Positions 50,818 through 60,832 of a DNA stretch of 64,000 bases are shown here, in pieces (within the stretch, counting starts at the first letter, position 1; the number at the start of each line of letters is the position of its first letter). The stretch is from a candidate division BRC1 bacterium ADurb.Bin183 (GTDB lineage: Bacteria; Sumerlaeota; Sumerlaeia; MWCT01). The position numbers and the translations under genes are program-made. The notes under the pieces were generated by a model that was not told the DNA's origin, did no database searches, and was given only the letters and a program-made list of their open reading frames with translations. The DNA lies in NCBI GenBank assembly GCA_002070185.1, contig MWCT01000001.1, positions 203,110 to 267,109 on the forward strand, read 5' to 3'.

Positions 50818-52137
50818 CTATTTAATGTAATATTTCAGCGCATTCGCCTTAGCGGGGCATTCTGTGGCGATATGTTGGACGGAGACTCGCCCGGCTTCCC
50901 GCAGTTTGTAAAGTTGCGGAACCATGATGTCCCGCATTTCAGTAGGCGAAAGCGTGTTTGTGTAAATCTTAGTCCCGCCTTCGAATCCCGCAGGCGTGTT
51001 CGTGCGCCATTTAATCAGGATATGCCATGGGATGCGCTCCACGGCGTCCTGCGGGAGGTAATACCATTCTTCGTTGCAGGGGATGCTGGAGCCCATCGCG
51101 GCATGGCAGGCATGGACAAGGTCGGAAAATCCGCGCACCTCTTCCTCGCTGTGCTCTTCGGGACGGCAATTGCGGCTCTTGGAATAAATGGCAAGGGTCG
51201 GGCTGCGGTGTCCAATGGAGACAAAGGCGATGGCGTGGTCGTTTTCCGCAAAGACAAGGTTGTGATAACTGGCAAAATTGACGGCGTATTCATTATACAC
51301 ATTGGGATTTTGGCGCGCCAGTTCAACCTCCCGCTGGACGGAAACGCCCCACTCATCAATGGCGACGAGCTGTTTGTGGAGGTGATTGAAGGTGGCGCCG
51401 GCGGGCGCGAGCCAGTTCTGGAATATGCTGATGTAGCGCACGTAGCGGTTATTGTCGGCGATATCTTTTGCGGCGCGGATGGTGAAAATGAAAAATTGAT
51501 AATGCTCCTTCGGCGTCATTTCACCGGAGGACCACAAATCGGTGTCAAACTTCGCGCCCTCCTTGTAGTGGCGTCCGCCGATAACGAGCTCATGCGAGCC
51601 GCCGAAGAAGGCGTCCGCCATTGTGGCAATGGTTTCTGGGGAAACGTCCTGAATCTGCTGCTCTGACATTTTAGAGAGTCTCATTTTAAATTGGACGACG
51701 TTCTTTGTATGGTTCCACCCTTCCGGGTCGTTCAGATATCGGTTTTTCCATGCGAGGTTTTTATCTGAAAGAAAATATTCGTAATTCTTTTTCCAGTAAT
51801 CGGTGGAAACCATTTCAAAGAGGTTGGAGATACGCCGGAAGAGGATGCTGGAATTGCCGAGTTCTCCCGCCGGGGTTTGGTCAATATGCTCGATGCGCCC
51901 ATCCGGATGGCGCACAAGGCGGGATTTTTCCGGCGGGGTGTTGAGGAAGAATTTTTTGCAGAAATTGCAATAATCCTCCGGGTCGTGAAACTCAATGGCT
52001 TGCGCGGTTTTGGGGCGGGCGTTCGGGTCGGGTTTGTTGCCCCGCTCAGGAAGGAACCAGACCTCTGTCCCCGTGAAGGGGTTGACCTGTTTGATAGTTC
52101 CGTCTTTCATGACAACATAAGGATTTTGTATAATCAT
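50818..52137 (-). CDS. GalT-like protein of the DUF4921 family
   Basis: A 439-residue protein of the HIT-superfamily GalT branch. Near residue 260, FNHLHKQLVAIDEWG resembles the His-x-His active motif of galactose-1-phosphate uridylyltransferases; the region ELVIGGRHYKEGA and the SRLVRHPDGRIEHI strand are also in the family style. Members of DUF4921 lack proven function, so nucleotidyl transfer or hydrolysis is inferred from the fold. The Cys pair in YCNFCKKFF could bind zinc, as in GalT. ATG 52137, diverging from the KsgA/PmtA-like gene. Confidence 0.75.
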   Translation of the reverse strand: MIIQNPYVVMKDGTIKQVNPFTGTEVWFLPERGNKPDPNARPKTAQAIEFHDPEDYCNFCKKFFLNTPPEKSRLVRHPDGRIEHIDQTPAGELGNSSILFRRISNLFEMVSTDYWKKNYEYFLSDKNLAWKNRYLNDPEGWNHTKNVVQFKMRLSKMSEQQIQDVSPETIATMADAFFGGSHELVIGGRHYKEGAKFDTDLWSSGEMTPKEHYQFFIFTIRAAKDIADNNRYVRYISIFQNWLAPAGATFNHLHKQLVAIDEWGVSVQREVELARQNPNVYNEYAVNFASYHNLVFAENDHAIAFVSIGHRSPTLAIYSKSRNCRPEEHSEEEVRGFSDLVHACHAAMGSSIPCNEEWYYLPQDAVERIPWHILIKWRTNTPAGFEGGTKIYTNTLSPTEMRDIMVPQLYKLREAGRVSVQHIATECPAKANALKYYIK

Positions 52138-52348
52138 AGCCGAGTCCTTTGTGTTAAAATCAAAAAGGCATAAAAAAACGGGATTTATTCAGCATAGGAA
52201 TCCTCCCTATCGGCGGTTTTTGAATCAAGGGCAAATTCGCCGAGTCGCAAAAAGATTTAATTTTTTTATATTTTGGACTTGCAAAGGAAAAAGGGGGGAA
52301 ATAGGGGAAATATCACTTTTTGACGAAGAAAGTTTTTTTCTAAATAAA

Positions 52349-52942
52349 ATGCCAGCTGGTATTGCAACTTATTGGGATTTTTTTCGAGAGTTTGTCCGGC
52401 ACCCCGCAAGCGTCGGGGCGATTGCTCCCAGTTCCGCATCGCTGGCTCGGATTGTGGCTTCCATCATTAATCCAGCCAGAGCTTCTGTTATAGTGGAATA
52501 TGGACCCGGCGTTGGGACGTTCACCTCAAAAATTATGGAACGCATCCATCCCGATGCCCGCCTGATTGCCATCGAGAAAAACCACAAAATGGCGTCTCTT
52601 TTTCGCGGGCGCTATCCTCAGGTCGCCCTTTTTGAGGATTCTGTGGAAAACCTATCCGCCATCCTGAAAAAAGCGGGCGTATCAAAAGCGGATTATATTG
52701 TGAGCGGGCTGCCTTGGGCAACCTTCAACGATAAACTTCAAGACCGGCTTATGCAGGTTACAGTCAGGGCGCTTCAAAAAAAGGGGGAATTTGCAACCTT
52801 TGCCTATATCCACAGTCTGACTCTTCCGGCGGGCAGACGTTTTCGAGCCGCCCTGCAATATCATTTCTCTGAGGTGCGCCAATCCCCCATTGTCTGGCGC
52901 AACCTGCCTCCTGCCTTTGTCTATCACTGCATTAAGAAATAA
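52349..52942 (+). CDS. KsgA/PmtA-type SAM-dependent methyltransferase
   Basis: A 197-residue methyltransferase. FREFVRHPASVGAIAPSS opens the protein, SAM motif I is VIVEYGPGVGTFTSKIMERI, acidic motif II LIAIEKN, and motif IV reads SGLPWATF in place of the NPPY-like tetrad of rRNA dimethylases. This pattern is seen in phospholipid N-methyltransferases and related small enzymes, so phosphatidylethanolamine or another lipid is a possible acceptor. ATG 52349 is preferred because a start at 52151 would add 66 basic, uncharacteristic residues; neither has a strong site. Confidence 0.8.
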   Translation: MPAGIATYWDFFREFVRHPASVGAIAPSSASLARIVASIINPARASVIVEYGPGVGTFTSKIMERIHPDARLIAIEKNHKMASLFRGRYPQVALFEDSVENLSAILKKAGVSKADYIVSGLPWATFNDKLQDRLMQVTVRALQKKGEFATFAYIHSLTLPAGRRFRAALQYHFSEVRQSPIVWRNLPPAFVYHCIKK

Positions 52943-52985
52943 CCTTTGCCTTGTTAAAAAAATATGAACAATGTGTAAAAAACAC

Positions 52986-53015
52986 TTGACGCGGGCAGAA
53001 TCAAAAAAATATGTA
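52986..53015 (+). promoter_or_regulatory. Probable promoter of the leuA T-box transcript
   Basis: TTGACG (52986-52991) and TATGTA (53010-53015) are separated by 18 bases. The start of transcription would fall around 53022, some 50 bases before the first T-box stem. Confidence 0.5.
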
Positions 53016-53070
53016 AACCCAATTTGCGTTGATTGATGCTATTATTTGTTCTTTAAAATATTTGAAAGGC

Positions 53071-53341
53071 AAAGATGAGGAGTAGTAGGGCTGCGGGCGC
53101 CGCAAAGAGAGCCGCCGGTTGGTGCAAGGCGGCGGGCGCCGGGTCTGAACTCGCCTCGGAGCTGCGCGCGGGAAACGCCGCAAGGGAAGGCAATAGGAGC
53201 CCCTTGGGGTTGATTACTTCGCGCCGGAGGATCGCCCGTAAGCGGTCAGAATGAAGGGTCGCGCCGGTGGCGCGGCTGAAACAGGGTGGTACCGCGAATG
53301 ATTCGCCCCTGATCCGTGAAAACGGTTTCAGGGGCGTTTTC
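53071..53341 (+). promoter_or_regulatory. T-box leader with leucine specifier, upstream of leuA
   Basis: All hallmark T-box parts occur in order: AGTA near the stem I base (53081 on), AGAGAG and GGTTGGTGCAAG in the distal part of stem I, GAACTC with the specifier CTC (53150-53152, a Leu codon), and the T-box sequence AACAGGGTGGTACCGCG (53280-53296). The T-box is followed directly by a terminator hairpin. Uncharged tRNA-Leu should stabilise the antiterminator and let transcription reach the Leu genes. The 433-base gap 52943-53375 is explained by this leader and its promoter. Non-Firmicute T-boxes are known, mostly in Actinobacteria, Chloroflexi and Deltaproteobacteria. Confidence 0.93.
53304..53341 (+). 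terminator. T-box-controlled intrinsic terminator
   Basis: CGCCCCTGA (53304-53312) pairs exactly with TCAGGGGCG (53328-53336); inside, CCGT and ACGG close a GAAA tetraloop. A TTTT run follows at 53337. It competes with the antiterminator that would form from the T-box. Confidence 0.9.
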
Positions 53342-53375
53342 ATTATATAAAAAATTCAAGAAAGGGGTGAGTTCG

Positions 53376-54914
53376 ATGGGTTCGAAAATTCGTAAAATCG
53401 TAGTCCTCGACACGACTCTGCGCGACGGCGAGCAATCTCCCGGCGCCAGCATGAACATCAAAGAAAAAATGGAGGTGGCCCGTCAGCTCGCCCGGTTGGG
53501 CGTGGACGTCATGGAAGCGGGCTTCCCCGTTTCTTCTCCGGGCGATTTTGAGGCTGTCAAAGCCGTTGCCGATATGAATCTGGGTCCGGTGGTTGCCGGT
53601 CTTGCCCGCGCTAAGGATATTGACATCGAGACGGCGGGAAAGGCGGTCGGCAAAAAGGGACGCATACACACCTTTATCGCCACCAGTCCCATTCATATGG
53701 AAAAAAAACTCCGCATGGCGCCACCGGATGTTATCAAGGCAGCTGTGCACGCCGTCAAATATGCGCGGACATTCACAAAGGATGTGGAGTTTTCCTGCGA
53801 GGATGCCGGACGCACGGACTGGGGATTCATGGTGGAAATCGTGGCGGCAGTGATTGAGGCGGGCGCGACAACCATCAACATTCCCGATACGGTCGGCTAT
53901 TGCACGCCGTGGGAATTCGCGGAGCAGATTCGCTACTTGAAGGAAAATTGTCCTAATATTGACAAGGCGATTATCTCCGTTCATTGCCACAACGATTTGG
54001 GGATGAGCGTTGCCAATTCGTTGGCGGCAATCCGCGCCGGCGCGGGGCAGGTCGAATGCACCATCAACGGTCTCGGCGAGCGCGCGGGCAACGCATCGCT
54101 GGAGGAGATTGTGATGAACCTGAAGGTTCGCCGCGATTTTTATCAGGCGGACACCAATATCAAGACGAAAGAAATCTTTAAGACCAGCCGCCTTGTCAGT
54201 CAGGTTACCGGCATTCGCGTTCAGCCCAATAAAGCCATCGTCGGCATGAACGCGTTTGCCCATGAGGCGGGCATTCATCAAGACGGCGTTATCAAAGAGC
54301 GGGCAACATACGAAATTATGACTTCCGAAAGCGTCGGATGGAAGGGCGAAAGCATGGTCATGGGCAAACATTCGGGACGCAACGCCTTCAACAAGCGCAT
54401 GGAGGCGCTGGGCTACAAGTTGGATAAGCAGGAACTGGAGCGCGCCTTTGACCGCTTCAAACGTTTGTGCGACAAGAAAAAGGTGGTTTACGACGAAGAC
54501 CTCGCCGCCATTGTGGATGATGAAATCTTTTCCGGCAATATGCTTTGGGAACTTGATTATCAGAACACCAACAGCGGAACGGAAACAATTCCGACCGCGA
54601 CCGTTCGCCTTAAAAAGGGCAAGGAGATGTTTTTGGATTCCGGCACGGGCGATGGTCCTGTGGACGCCGCCTTCAAAGCCATTGAGCGCATTGTCGGACA
54701 GCCGTTCAACCTGAATGAATATGCCCTCGAAGCCGTAACAGGCGGCAAGGACGCCCTCGGCAGCGTGCGCGTCAGAGTAACCTCCGGCGGCAAAACTGCT
54801 GTCGGACGCGGCGCCAGCACGGACGTCATCACCGCCAGCATCAAGGCGTATCTTTCGGCGATTAACAACATTCTCCTGCAAAAAGAGATTAAGGCAAAGA
54901 AAAACGGGGTGTGA
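53376..54914 (+). CDS. leuA: 2-isopropylmalate synthase
   Basis: First committed enzyme of leucine synthesis: acetyl-CoA plus 2-oxoisovalerate to 2-isopropylmalate. At 512 residues it has both domains. The barrel shows [15 protein letters not shown], the metal-site [28 protein letters not shown] and [10 protein letters not shown]. The C-terminal regulatory LeuA dimer domain ([14 protein letters not shown] onward) is complete, so leucine feedback inhibition is possible. ATG 53376 follows AAAGGGG at eight bases; the open frame reaches into the terminator and is not used. Controlled by the T-box leader, and overlapping the kinase gene by four bases. Confidence 0.96.
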   Translation: MGSKIRKIVVLDTTLRDGEQSPGASMNIKEKMEVARQLARLGVDVMEAGFPVSSPGDFEAVKAVADMNLGPVVAGLARAKDIDIETAGKAVGKKGRIHTFIATSPIHMEKKLRMAPPDVIKAAVHAVKYARTFTKDVEFSCEDAGRTDWGFMVEIVAAVIEAGATTINIPDTVGYCTPWEFAEQIRYLKENCPNIDKAIISVHCHNDLGMSVANSLAAIRAGAGQVECTINGLGERAGNASLEEIVMNLKVRRDFYQADTNIKTKEIFKTSRLVSQVTGIRVQPNKAIVGMNAFAHEAGIHQDGVIKERATYEIMTSESVGWKGESMVMGKHSGRNAFNKRMEALGYKLDKQELERAFDRFKRLCDKKKVVYDEDLAAIVDDEIFSGNMLWELDYQNTNSGTETIPTATVRLKKGKEMFLDSGTGDGPVDAAFKAIERIVGQPFNLNEYALEAVTGGKDALGSVRVRVTSGGKTAVGRGASTDVITASIKAYLSAINNILLQKEIKAKKNGV

Positions 54915-55636
54915 GCGCGACGAAAGAATGTCTTGAAAATCTGACGCGGGAAAATGCGCCGTCCTTTATTGTGCGGCGCATTCAAAAAAGCAGAAGTATT
55001 GCTCAGGCAAATATAGAGCTTTTGGAAATATGCCAAAACCGTTTTATCCTTAAGGATTTTCACGGGCATCATCCGTTTATCAAAAGAATCTGGGGCAGCC
55101 GCATCATCGCCCGCGAAGCGCGCGTTTACAAGCGTTTAGAGGGAATCGGCGGCATCCCGCGCGTTCTCAAAATCCTCGACCAGTTTGCCTTTGTTATGGA
55201 GTATGTGGAGGGGGAGATGCTTTCCAAAGTTGAAAAAGGCTCTCTCCCTCCGGATTTTTTTGCCCGGCTTAAAACGTTGATAAACGACATGCACGGGCGG
55301 GGCATCACGCACGGCGATATCAGGGAAAAAAATATCATCGTCGCGCCGGGTTATAAACCCTTTTTGATAGATTTTGCCGGGGCGTTCTGCCTCAAAGGCG
55401 GCGGAAACTTTTTGAATCGGGCGCTATTGCGGCGGCTCATCCGCGTGGATAATCTGACCATACTAAAGATTCAGAACAATCTTTTGCCGGAATCGCTCGC
55501 GCCGGAAGAGCTGCGCCAGCTGCAATCAATCCCTTGGTATCTTAAAACGGGGCGTTTTTTGAAAAAAAAGATTTATCGTCCTTTCAAACACTTCGTTCGC
55601 AAAGAACGCAGGTGGAAAGGCTTTAAAGGAGAATAA
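54911..55636 (+). CDS. Small atypical kinase in the leucine operon
   Basis: A 241-residue protein kinase-like fold of the RIO/ABC1/Kdo-kinase type. Lys48 (RFILKDF) with Glu69 (REARVYKRL) can make the salt bridge, HGDIREKN gives catalytic Asp136 and Asn141, and LIDFAGAF supplies metal-binding Asp154 in place of DFG. The glycine-rich loop is reduced. These features indicate an active phosphotransferase, possibly for a lipid or sugar such as in LPS core kinases, but the substrate is unknown. Start GTG 54911 overlaps the leuA stop (GTGA), and leuC starts two bases after its stop, so it is an internal member of the leu transcript. Confidence 0.8.
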   Translation: MSATKECLENLTRENAPSFIVRRIQKSRSIAQANIELLEICQNRFILKDFHGHHPFIKRIWGSRIIAREARVYKRLEGIGGIPRVLKILDQFAFVMEYVEGEMLSKVEKGSLPPDFFARLKTLINDMHGRGITHGDIREKNIIVAPGYKPFLIDFAGAFCLKGGGNFLNRALLRRLIRVDNLTILKIQNNLLPESLAPEELRQLQSIPWYLKTGRFLKKKIYRPFKHFVRKERRWKGFKGE

Positions 55637-55638
55637 TT

Positions 55639-56904
55639 ATGGGAATGACGATTACGGAAAAGATTTTGGCGGAGCATTGCGGGCAGAAGGAGGTTCGTCC
55701 GGGGCAGTTGATTAACGCCCGTTTAGACCTGTGTCTTGCCAATGATATCACGGCTCCTATTGCGATTGATGAATTTGAGAAGGCGGGGGCGGCAAAGGTT
55801 TTTGACCGCGAAAAAATCGCCCTTGTTCCCGACCATTTCACGCCGAACAAAGATATTAAAAGCGCCGAGCAGGCGGCGCAACTTCGCCGTTTTGCCCGCA
55901 AGCACCAGATTAAGTATTATTTTGAGGTGGGCGAAATGGGCGTGGAGCATGCGCTTTTGCCCGAACAAGGCATTGTCCTGCCGGGGGATTGCATCATCGG
56001 CGCGGACAGCCACACCTGCACCTACGGCGCGCTGGGCGCTTTTTCCACCGGCGTCGGCTCTACGGATGTTGCCGCGGGGATGATTACCGGCGAGGCGTGG
56101 TTCAAAGTTCCCGAACAGATGAAGTTCAACTACAAAGGCAAACTGTCAAAATGGGTGGGCGGCAAGGATTTGATTCTTTTCACCATCGGCAAAATCGGCG
56201 TGGATGGCGCGCTTTATCGCACGATGAACTTTACAGGTCCGGTTATTCAATCGCTGCCGATGGAGGACCGCCTTGCTTTGTGCAATATGGCAATCGAGGC
56301 GGGGGGAAAGAACGGCATCATCGAGCCGGACGAGATAACGGAAGAGTATGTGCATCTGCGCGCGCGCCACGCTTACAAATTTTTCAAATCGGATACGGAC
56401 GCAAAGTATGTCGAGTCTTACGATTGGAATGTGACGAACATGGAGCCGCAGGTTGCCTTTCCGCATCTGCCCTCCAACGTGCATCCTGTTTCGAAGGCGT
56501 CGGATATTACCATAGATCAGGTGTTTATCGGCTCCTGCACCAACGGTCGCTTGAGCGATTTGCGCCTGGCGGCATCCATTCTGAAAGGCAATTCTGTGGC
56601 GAAATTCGTCCGCTGCATTGTCATCCCCGCCACGCAACTGGTTTATCGTCAGGCGATGGAGGAGGGGCTGATTGCGATATTCCTCGACGCCGGGTGCGCC
56701 GTCTGCACGCCCACATGCGGTCCCTGCCTCGGCGGGCACATGGGCATTTTGGCGGCGGGAGAGAGATGCGTCGCCACATCAAACCGCAATTTTGTCGGAC
56801 GCATGGGACATGTGAAAAGCGAGATTTATCTTGCCAATGCCGCTGTTGCCGCGGCGAGCGCGATTACCGGTCGCATTACCCATCCTGAGGAGGTGGCAAA
56901 ATGA
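55639..56904 (+). CDS. leuC: 3-isopropylmalate dehydratase, large subunit
   Basis: Aconitase-family [4Fe-4S] enzyme for isomerising 2- to 3-isopropylmalate with LeuD. At 421 residues it is of the short, archaeal/HacA-like type rather than the 465-residue enterobacterial type. Cluster Cys ligands appear in [12 protein letters not shown] and [15 protein letters not shown]; the substrate-side [22 protein letters not shown] and [12 protein letters not shown] match. AAAGGAG precedes ATG 55639. A homoaconitase role cannot be excluded by sequence alone, but the neighbours favour leucine. It overlaps leuD by four bases. Confidence 0.93.
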   Translation: MGMTITEKILAEHCGQKEVRPGQLINARLDLCLANDITAPIAIDEFEKAGAAKVFDREKIALVPDHFTPNKDIKSAEQAAQLRRFARKHQIKYYFEVGEMGVEHALLPEQGIVLPGDCIIGADSHTCTYGALGAFSTGVGSTDVAAGMITGEAWFKVPEQMKFNYKGKLSKWVGGKDLILFTIGKIGVDGALYRTMNFTGPVIQSLPMEDRLALCNMAIEAGGKNGIIEPDEITEEYVHLRARHAYKFFKSDTDAKYVESYDWNVTNMEPQVAFPHLPSNVHPVSKASDITIDQVFIGSCTNGRLSDLRLAASILKGNSVAKFVRCIVIPATQLVYRQAMEEGLIAIFLDAGCAVCTPTCGPCLGGHMGILAAGERCVATSNRNFVGRMGHVKSEIYLANAAVAAASAITGRITHPEEVAK

Positions 56905-57407
56905 AGTTCAAAGGAAAAGCCTTCAAATACGGCGATAACGTCAACACGGATGAAATCATTCCGGCGCGTTATCTGAATTCGAGCGACCCCGAGTGGCTTG
57001 CCGCTCATTGCATGGAGGATATTGATGCGGATTTTGTGAAGGCGAAAAAAAAGGGAGATATTATCGCGGCGCGAAAAAATTTCGGCTGCGGCTCCTCCCG
57101 CGAGCACGCCCCCATCGCCATTAAGGCGGCGGGGATTTCGTGCGTGATTGCTGACACCTTTGCGCGTATATTTTACCGCAACGCCATCAATATCGGGCTG
57201 CCGATTATCGAGTGCCCAAAAGCCGCCGCCGATATTGAAGCGGGCGACGCCGTGGAAGTGGATCTGGCGAAGGGTTCCATCAAAAATCAGCGCAGCGGGC
57301 ATACGTTCAAATTCGAGCCGATGCCGCCTTTTGCGCAGGAAATCATCGCCGCCGGCGGGCTGATGAAATACGTTATGAATAAAATGAAAAAGGAAGCAAA
57401 AAAATGA
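56901..57407 (+). CDS. leuD: 3-isopropylmalate dehydratase, small subunit
   Basis: Swivel domain partner of LeuC, 168 residues, the short form. It begins [26 protein letters not shown] and has [42 protein letters not shown], in which the GSSREHA loop is diagnostic. ATG overlaps the leuC stop, and the stop overlaps the following PCC gene start, so translation is coupled on both sides. Confidence 0.95.
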   Translation: MKFKGKAFKYGDNVNTDEIIPARYLNSSDPEWLAAHCMEDIDADFVKAKKKGDIIAARKNFGCGSSREHAPIAIKAAGISCVIADTFARIFYRNAINIGLPIIECPKAAADIEAGDAVEVDLAKGSIKNQRSGHTFKFEPMPPFAQEIIAAGGLMKYVMNKMKKEAKK

Positions 57408-57850
57408 AACATTGCGAGGGCAAGGTCGGACGGGTTTTTATCATCCGGCTTGAGGATGGCGATAAACTGCCGGATTGTCTTGAGCAGTTTGCCGCAGAGC
57501 ATAACGTGGCGCATGGTCAGGTTGTTCTGGTGGGCGGCATTGGCGAGGGTCAGATTGTTGTAGGTCCGCGCAAATCGGACGAACGCCCCTCCGAGCCGAT
57601 GCTCCTCCCACTTGATGGAGCGCACGAAACGGCGGGGGTGGGCGTGATAGCCCCCGGTCCGGACGGCAAGCCCATGCTGCACATCCACGCCGCTTTAGGG
57701 CGTTCGGGCAAAACGATGACCGGCTGTCTGCGACCGGGCGTCAAAACGTGGGTGGTAGGCGAGGCGATTCTTTATGAAATACTGGGCGTTCGCGCCGCCC
57801 GTCTTAAAGACCCAGAAACCGGCTTTGCCCTTTTGCAGCCGAACCCTTGA
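57404..57850 (+). CDS. PCC/DUF296-domain protein in the leucine operon
   Basis: A 148-residue protein of the plants-and-prokaryotes-conserved (PCC, DUF296) type. The family shape is seen in [41 protein letters not shown], and [19 protein letters not shown], where the HxHxxxGR motif may bind metal. PCC domains form trimers; plant members with AT-hooks bind DNA but this protein has only the domain itself. ATG 57404 overlaps the leuD stop. It may act on a small molecule, but its role in this operon is unknown. Confidence 0.85.
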   Translation: MKHCEGKVGRVFIIRLEDGDKLPDCLEQFAAEHNVAHGQVVLVGGIGEGQIVVGPRKSDERPSEPMLLPLDGAHETAGVGVIAPGPDGKPMLHIHAALGRSGKTMTGCLRPGVKTWVVGEAILYEILGVRAARLKDPETGFALLQPNP

Positions 57851-57870
57851 AGATATTCCGGAGCCGTAAA

Positions 57871-58755
57871 ATGAAAAACCTGCCGATTGAAGACCTTATC
57901 GAGCGCGCCCGAATTTTGACCGAGGCGATGCCGTATATCAACGCCTTTCGCGGCGCCGTTGTGGTTATCAAATATGGCGGTCATGCCATGATTGATGAAG
58001 ACTTAAAGCGCACGGTCATCCAAGATATCGTTCTCATGGAACTTGTGGGGATGAAACCTGTGGTGGTGCACGGCGGCGGACCGGAAATCACCGCCCTCAT
58101 GAAAAAGTTGAACCTTCAGCCAAAATTTGTGCAGGGGCAGCGCGTGACCGATGCTGAAACGCTCGAAGTCGCCGAGATGGTTCTTGCCGGTAAACTCAAC
58201 GGCGAGATAGTCAATTCCATCAATCAAACCGGCGGGCGCGCTGTGGGGCTTTCCGGCAAGGATGGCGGGCTGATTCTTGCAAGCAAGCTCGGCGCCGGCG
58301 AAGACGGAACGGCGGACATCGGTTTTGTCGGCGAGGTGGAATCCGTCCATCCCCGCATCATCTCCATCCTTACGGAGAACCAGTTCATTCCCGTAATCGC
58401 TCCCATCGGCGTGGACAGAAATGGGCAGACGTATAATATCAATGCGGACTCTGTGGCTGGCGCCATCGCCATCGCCCTCAAATCCGCCAAGTTGATTCTG
58501 CTCACCGATGTGAAAGGCATTTATCGCGACCCGAAAGATGAATCGAGCATTATGCCCACAATTTACACAGGCGAAGTGGAGGGTTTGATCGAAAAAGGCG
58601 TCATCACGGGCGGCATGATTCCCAAAACGCGCGGATGTGTGGAGGCGATTCGAAAAGGCGTGGGCAAGACGCATATCTTGGACGGCAGAGTGCCGCATTC
58701 TCTGCTGCTAGAACTTTTCACGGATCGCGGCATCGGCACTCAAATTATACCGTAA
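57871..58755 (+). CDS. argB: Acetylglutamate kinase
   Basis: Second enzyme of arginine/ornithine synthesis: ATP phosphorylation of N-acetyl-L-glutamate. At 294 residues it is of usual length. Features: VVIKYGGHAMIDE, VVVHGGGPEI, QRVTDAETLEVAEMVL, AIALKSAKLILLTDVKGIY and TGGMIPKTRGCVEAI. An N-terminal helix (EDLIERARILTEAMPYINAF) before the core is typical of the hexameric, arginine-sensitive enzyme type. GGAG lies seven bases before ATG 57871, which decides it over an earlier TTG. It closes the leu operon. Confidence 0.96.
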   Translation: MKNLPIEDLIERARILTEAMPYINAFRGAVVVIKYGGHAMIDEDLKRTVIQDIVLMELVGMKPVVVHGGGPEITALMKKLNLQPKFVQGQRVTDAETLEVAEMVLAGKLNGEIVNSINQTGGRAVGLSGKDGGLILASKLGAGEDGTADIGFVGEVESVHPRIISILTENQFIPVIAPIGVDRNGQTYNINADSVAGAIAIALKSAKLILLTDVKGIYRDPKDESSIMPTIYTGEVEGLIEKGVITGGMIPKTRGCVEAIRKGVGKTHILDGRVPHSLLLELFTDRGIGTQIIP

Positions 58756-58875
58756 AACTTCGCGCTTACGGTCGCGCGCCCGCCGGCGCTCCGCAGACGC
58801 GCCAAGAAAAAAACTCATTCGCAATTGACAATCCCGCCTCATAACAGGTTATCATTTCTCATTAAATAAATTAAT

Positions 58876-59691
58876 ATGCAGGGCGGTTTTGGAATTATGC
58901 AAAATAATGCGATAGATTTCCATGTTCATGTGTTTCCCGAGCATCTGGCGGAACGCGCGGTGGCGTCGCTGGCGGCGGCGGCGGGCGTTTCGGCTTGCGG
59001 CGCGGGCACAATATCAGACCTTTTGGAAACGATGGACAGGGCGGGTGTGAAGCAGAGCATTCTCGCCACAATTGCCACGCGTCCCGCGCAGTCAAAGACC
59101 ATCAACGACTGGCTCTTAAAGCATCAAAGCGAGCGTCTAATCCCCTTTGCCGCCATCCATCCGGATGACCCCGAGCGGTTTAATGAATTGAAACGCGTAA
59201 AATCGCAAGGGTTCAGAGGCGTAAAAATGCACCCGAATTATCAGGATTTTTATCCCGATGAAAAGCGGGTTATTGAACTGGCGCGCGCTATTTGCGATGC
59301 GGGGATGATTCTTCTTTTGCATGGCGGCGCGGACGACGCCTTTGAGGAGGTGATGTCCTCGCCGGAACGGATTGCGGCGCTGAAGGAATCTATTCCGGAT
59401 TTAAACCTTGTCGTGGCGCATTTCGGCGGTTACAAATGCTGGCAGGACGTGGAGAAATATTTGACGGGGTCTGATATATACTTTGATGTCTCATACACGC
59501 TCCCATATTTAAGCGATGAGGATTTTTTGCGGATAGCCCGCAAGCACGGCATGGATAAAGTTGTGTTTGGAACCGATTATCCATGGAAGGATGCCGCAGA
59601 AGAAATAGGGCGTCTTAAAAAATCGGGCTTGACCGACTCCGAGCTTTCGGCGATACTTCATGAAAATGCTGAAAGATTGCTGAAGAGTTGA
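58876..59691 (+). CDS. Amidohydrolase family 2 (TIM-barrel metal hydrolase)
   Basis: A 271-residue amidohydrolase-2 protein. The metal HxH is in IDFHVHVFPEHLAERA, a His in ILLLHGGADDAFEEVM, another in VVAHFGGYKCWQDVEKYL, and the active Asp in VVFGTDYPW. The group includes decarboxylases and lactonases such as ACMSD, so substrate is unknown. ATG 58876 gives the longest frame; ATG 58897 (MQNNAIDFHVH) is equally close to the conserved start. The histidine kinase gene follows six bases after its stop. Confidence 0.85.
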   Translation: MQGGFGIMQNNAIDFHVHVFPEHLAERAVASLAAAAGVSACGAGTISDLLETMDRAGVKQSILATIATRPAQSKTINDWLLKHQSERLIPFAAIHPDDPERFNELKRVKSQGFRGVKMHPNYQDFYPDEKRVIELARAICDAGMILLLHGGADDAFEEVMSSPERIAALKESIPDLNLVVAHFGGYKCWQDVEKYLTGSDIYFDVSYTLPYLSDEDFLRIARKHGMDKVVFGTDYPWKDAAEEIGRLKKSGLTDSELSAILHENAERLLKS

Positions 59692-59697
59692 ATTATT

Positions 59698-60828
59698 ATG
59701 GCGTTTAATTTTTCAAAACTCGCCATGCAAGATATCATGCGGTTTTCGCCGGACGGTTATGTGATTTTTGATACGCAAAATATCATCCATTATTTTAACA
59801 AAGGCGCGGAAGAAATTTTCGGCTATAAGGCGGAGGAGGTCGCCGGCAAACCTATTTATATTTTAATCCCCGAGGACCTTTTGCGGGCGGGCGAACTGGA
59901 ACGGCTTCAATTTATGACGGATAAGTATGGGCGGCTGGAGCGGTGCTGCGTTACGCGGCTTCACAAAAACGGCGCGCGGCTCAAACTGGAACTCACGCGC
60001 TCGCCCATCATGGATGAAAAGGGTTATATCGTCGGGTATGAAGCCATCTTCCGCGATATCACAAAGAACATCGAGTTTGAAAAGGAACTCCGTCTGACGG
60101 AGAAAATCGGCGCCGTCAACAAACTGGTCAACGGTCTTGCGCATGAATTGGGAACTCCGCTCAACATCATCCATGGGCATGCCGAGCTGGTGCTGGGGGA
60201 TATTAATAAAGAGCATCCCCATCATGAATCCATCCAGACCATCCTTTCCGCCTGCCAGCGCATGACCGCCCTTATCAAATCGCTGCGCCAGTTTGCCTCG
60301 CAAAAAACCTCCGAGCAGAAGCCGGTATTCATCAACAAGGTCATCGAGGAACTTCTCAATTTTCTCCGCATCCAGCTGCGCAAGCAAAAGATTGAGGTTC
60401 AAACAGAACTGTCCAAAGATATATCTCCCATCTCCGGCGACAAGACCCAGATTGAGGAGATTTTTCTGAACGTTTTGATGAACAGCATTCAAGCGATGGA
60501 AAACGGCGGAATGATTTCCATCAAGACGCTGCCCTTCAAAGAAGAGGGGATGGAATATGTTGCGACTGAAATAGCCGATAATGGACCGGGCATTTCGCCC
60601 GATACCCTGCCGCGGATATTTGAGCCTTTTTTCACCACAAAGGAGGTGGGCAAAGGCTCGGGTCTCGGTCTTTATATCACGCACAATCTTGTCCAGCGCC
60701 ACAGAGGACGCATCAGCATCGAGGACAATGCCGGCAGCGGAACCGTTGTCCGTATTCACCTTCTCTGCAGCCATTCCAAAACGCTCCCGCAGGAGCGCGC
60801 TTTTGGAATCAGCGAAGAAAGGAGATAA
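59698..60828 (+). CDS. PAS-domain histidine kinase, NtrB-like
   Basis: A 376-residue cytoplasmic sensor kinase with no membrane helix. The PAS domain (about 10-125) has [20 protein letters not shown] and [19 protein letters not shown], followed by PAC-type sequence. The phospho-acceptor box is [21 protein letters not shown]-binding boxes are [10 protein letters not shown] (N), ADNGPGIS (G1), [16 protein letters not shown] (F/G2). The layout is like NtrB or soluble redox/energy sensors. The next gene, four bases later, is a single-domain receiver, the likely partner. Confidence 0.93.
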   Translation: MAFNFSKLAMQDIMRFSPDGYVIFDTQNIIHYFNKGAEEIFGYKAEEVAGKPIYILIPEDLLRAGELERLQFMTDKYGRLERCCVTRLHKNGARLKLELTRSPIMDEKGYIVGYEAIFRDITKNIEFEKELRLTEKIGAVNKLVNGLAHELGTPLNIIHGHAELVLGDINKEHPHHESIQTILSACQRMTALIKSLRQFASQKTSEQKPVFINKVIEELLNFLRIQLRKQKIEVQTELSKDISPISGDKTQIEEIFLNVLMNSIQAMENGGMISIKTLPFKEEGMEYVATEIADNGPGISPDTLPRIFEPFFTTKEVGKGSGLGLYITHNLVQRHRGRISIEDNAGSGTVVRIHLLCSHSKTLPQERAFGISEERR

Positions 60829-60832
60829 GCCC

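Noticed and set aside
53343..54881. 512-codon open frame on the minus strand
   Set aside because: It is antisense to leuA across nearly its whole length; the leuA protein is unmistakable.
55989..56888. 299-codon open frame on the plus strand
   Set aside because: It is in another frame of leuC and rich in Arg, Cys and His typical of shadow frames.
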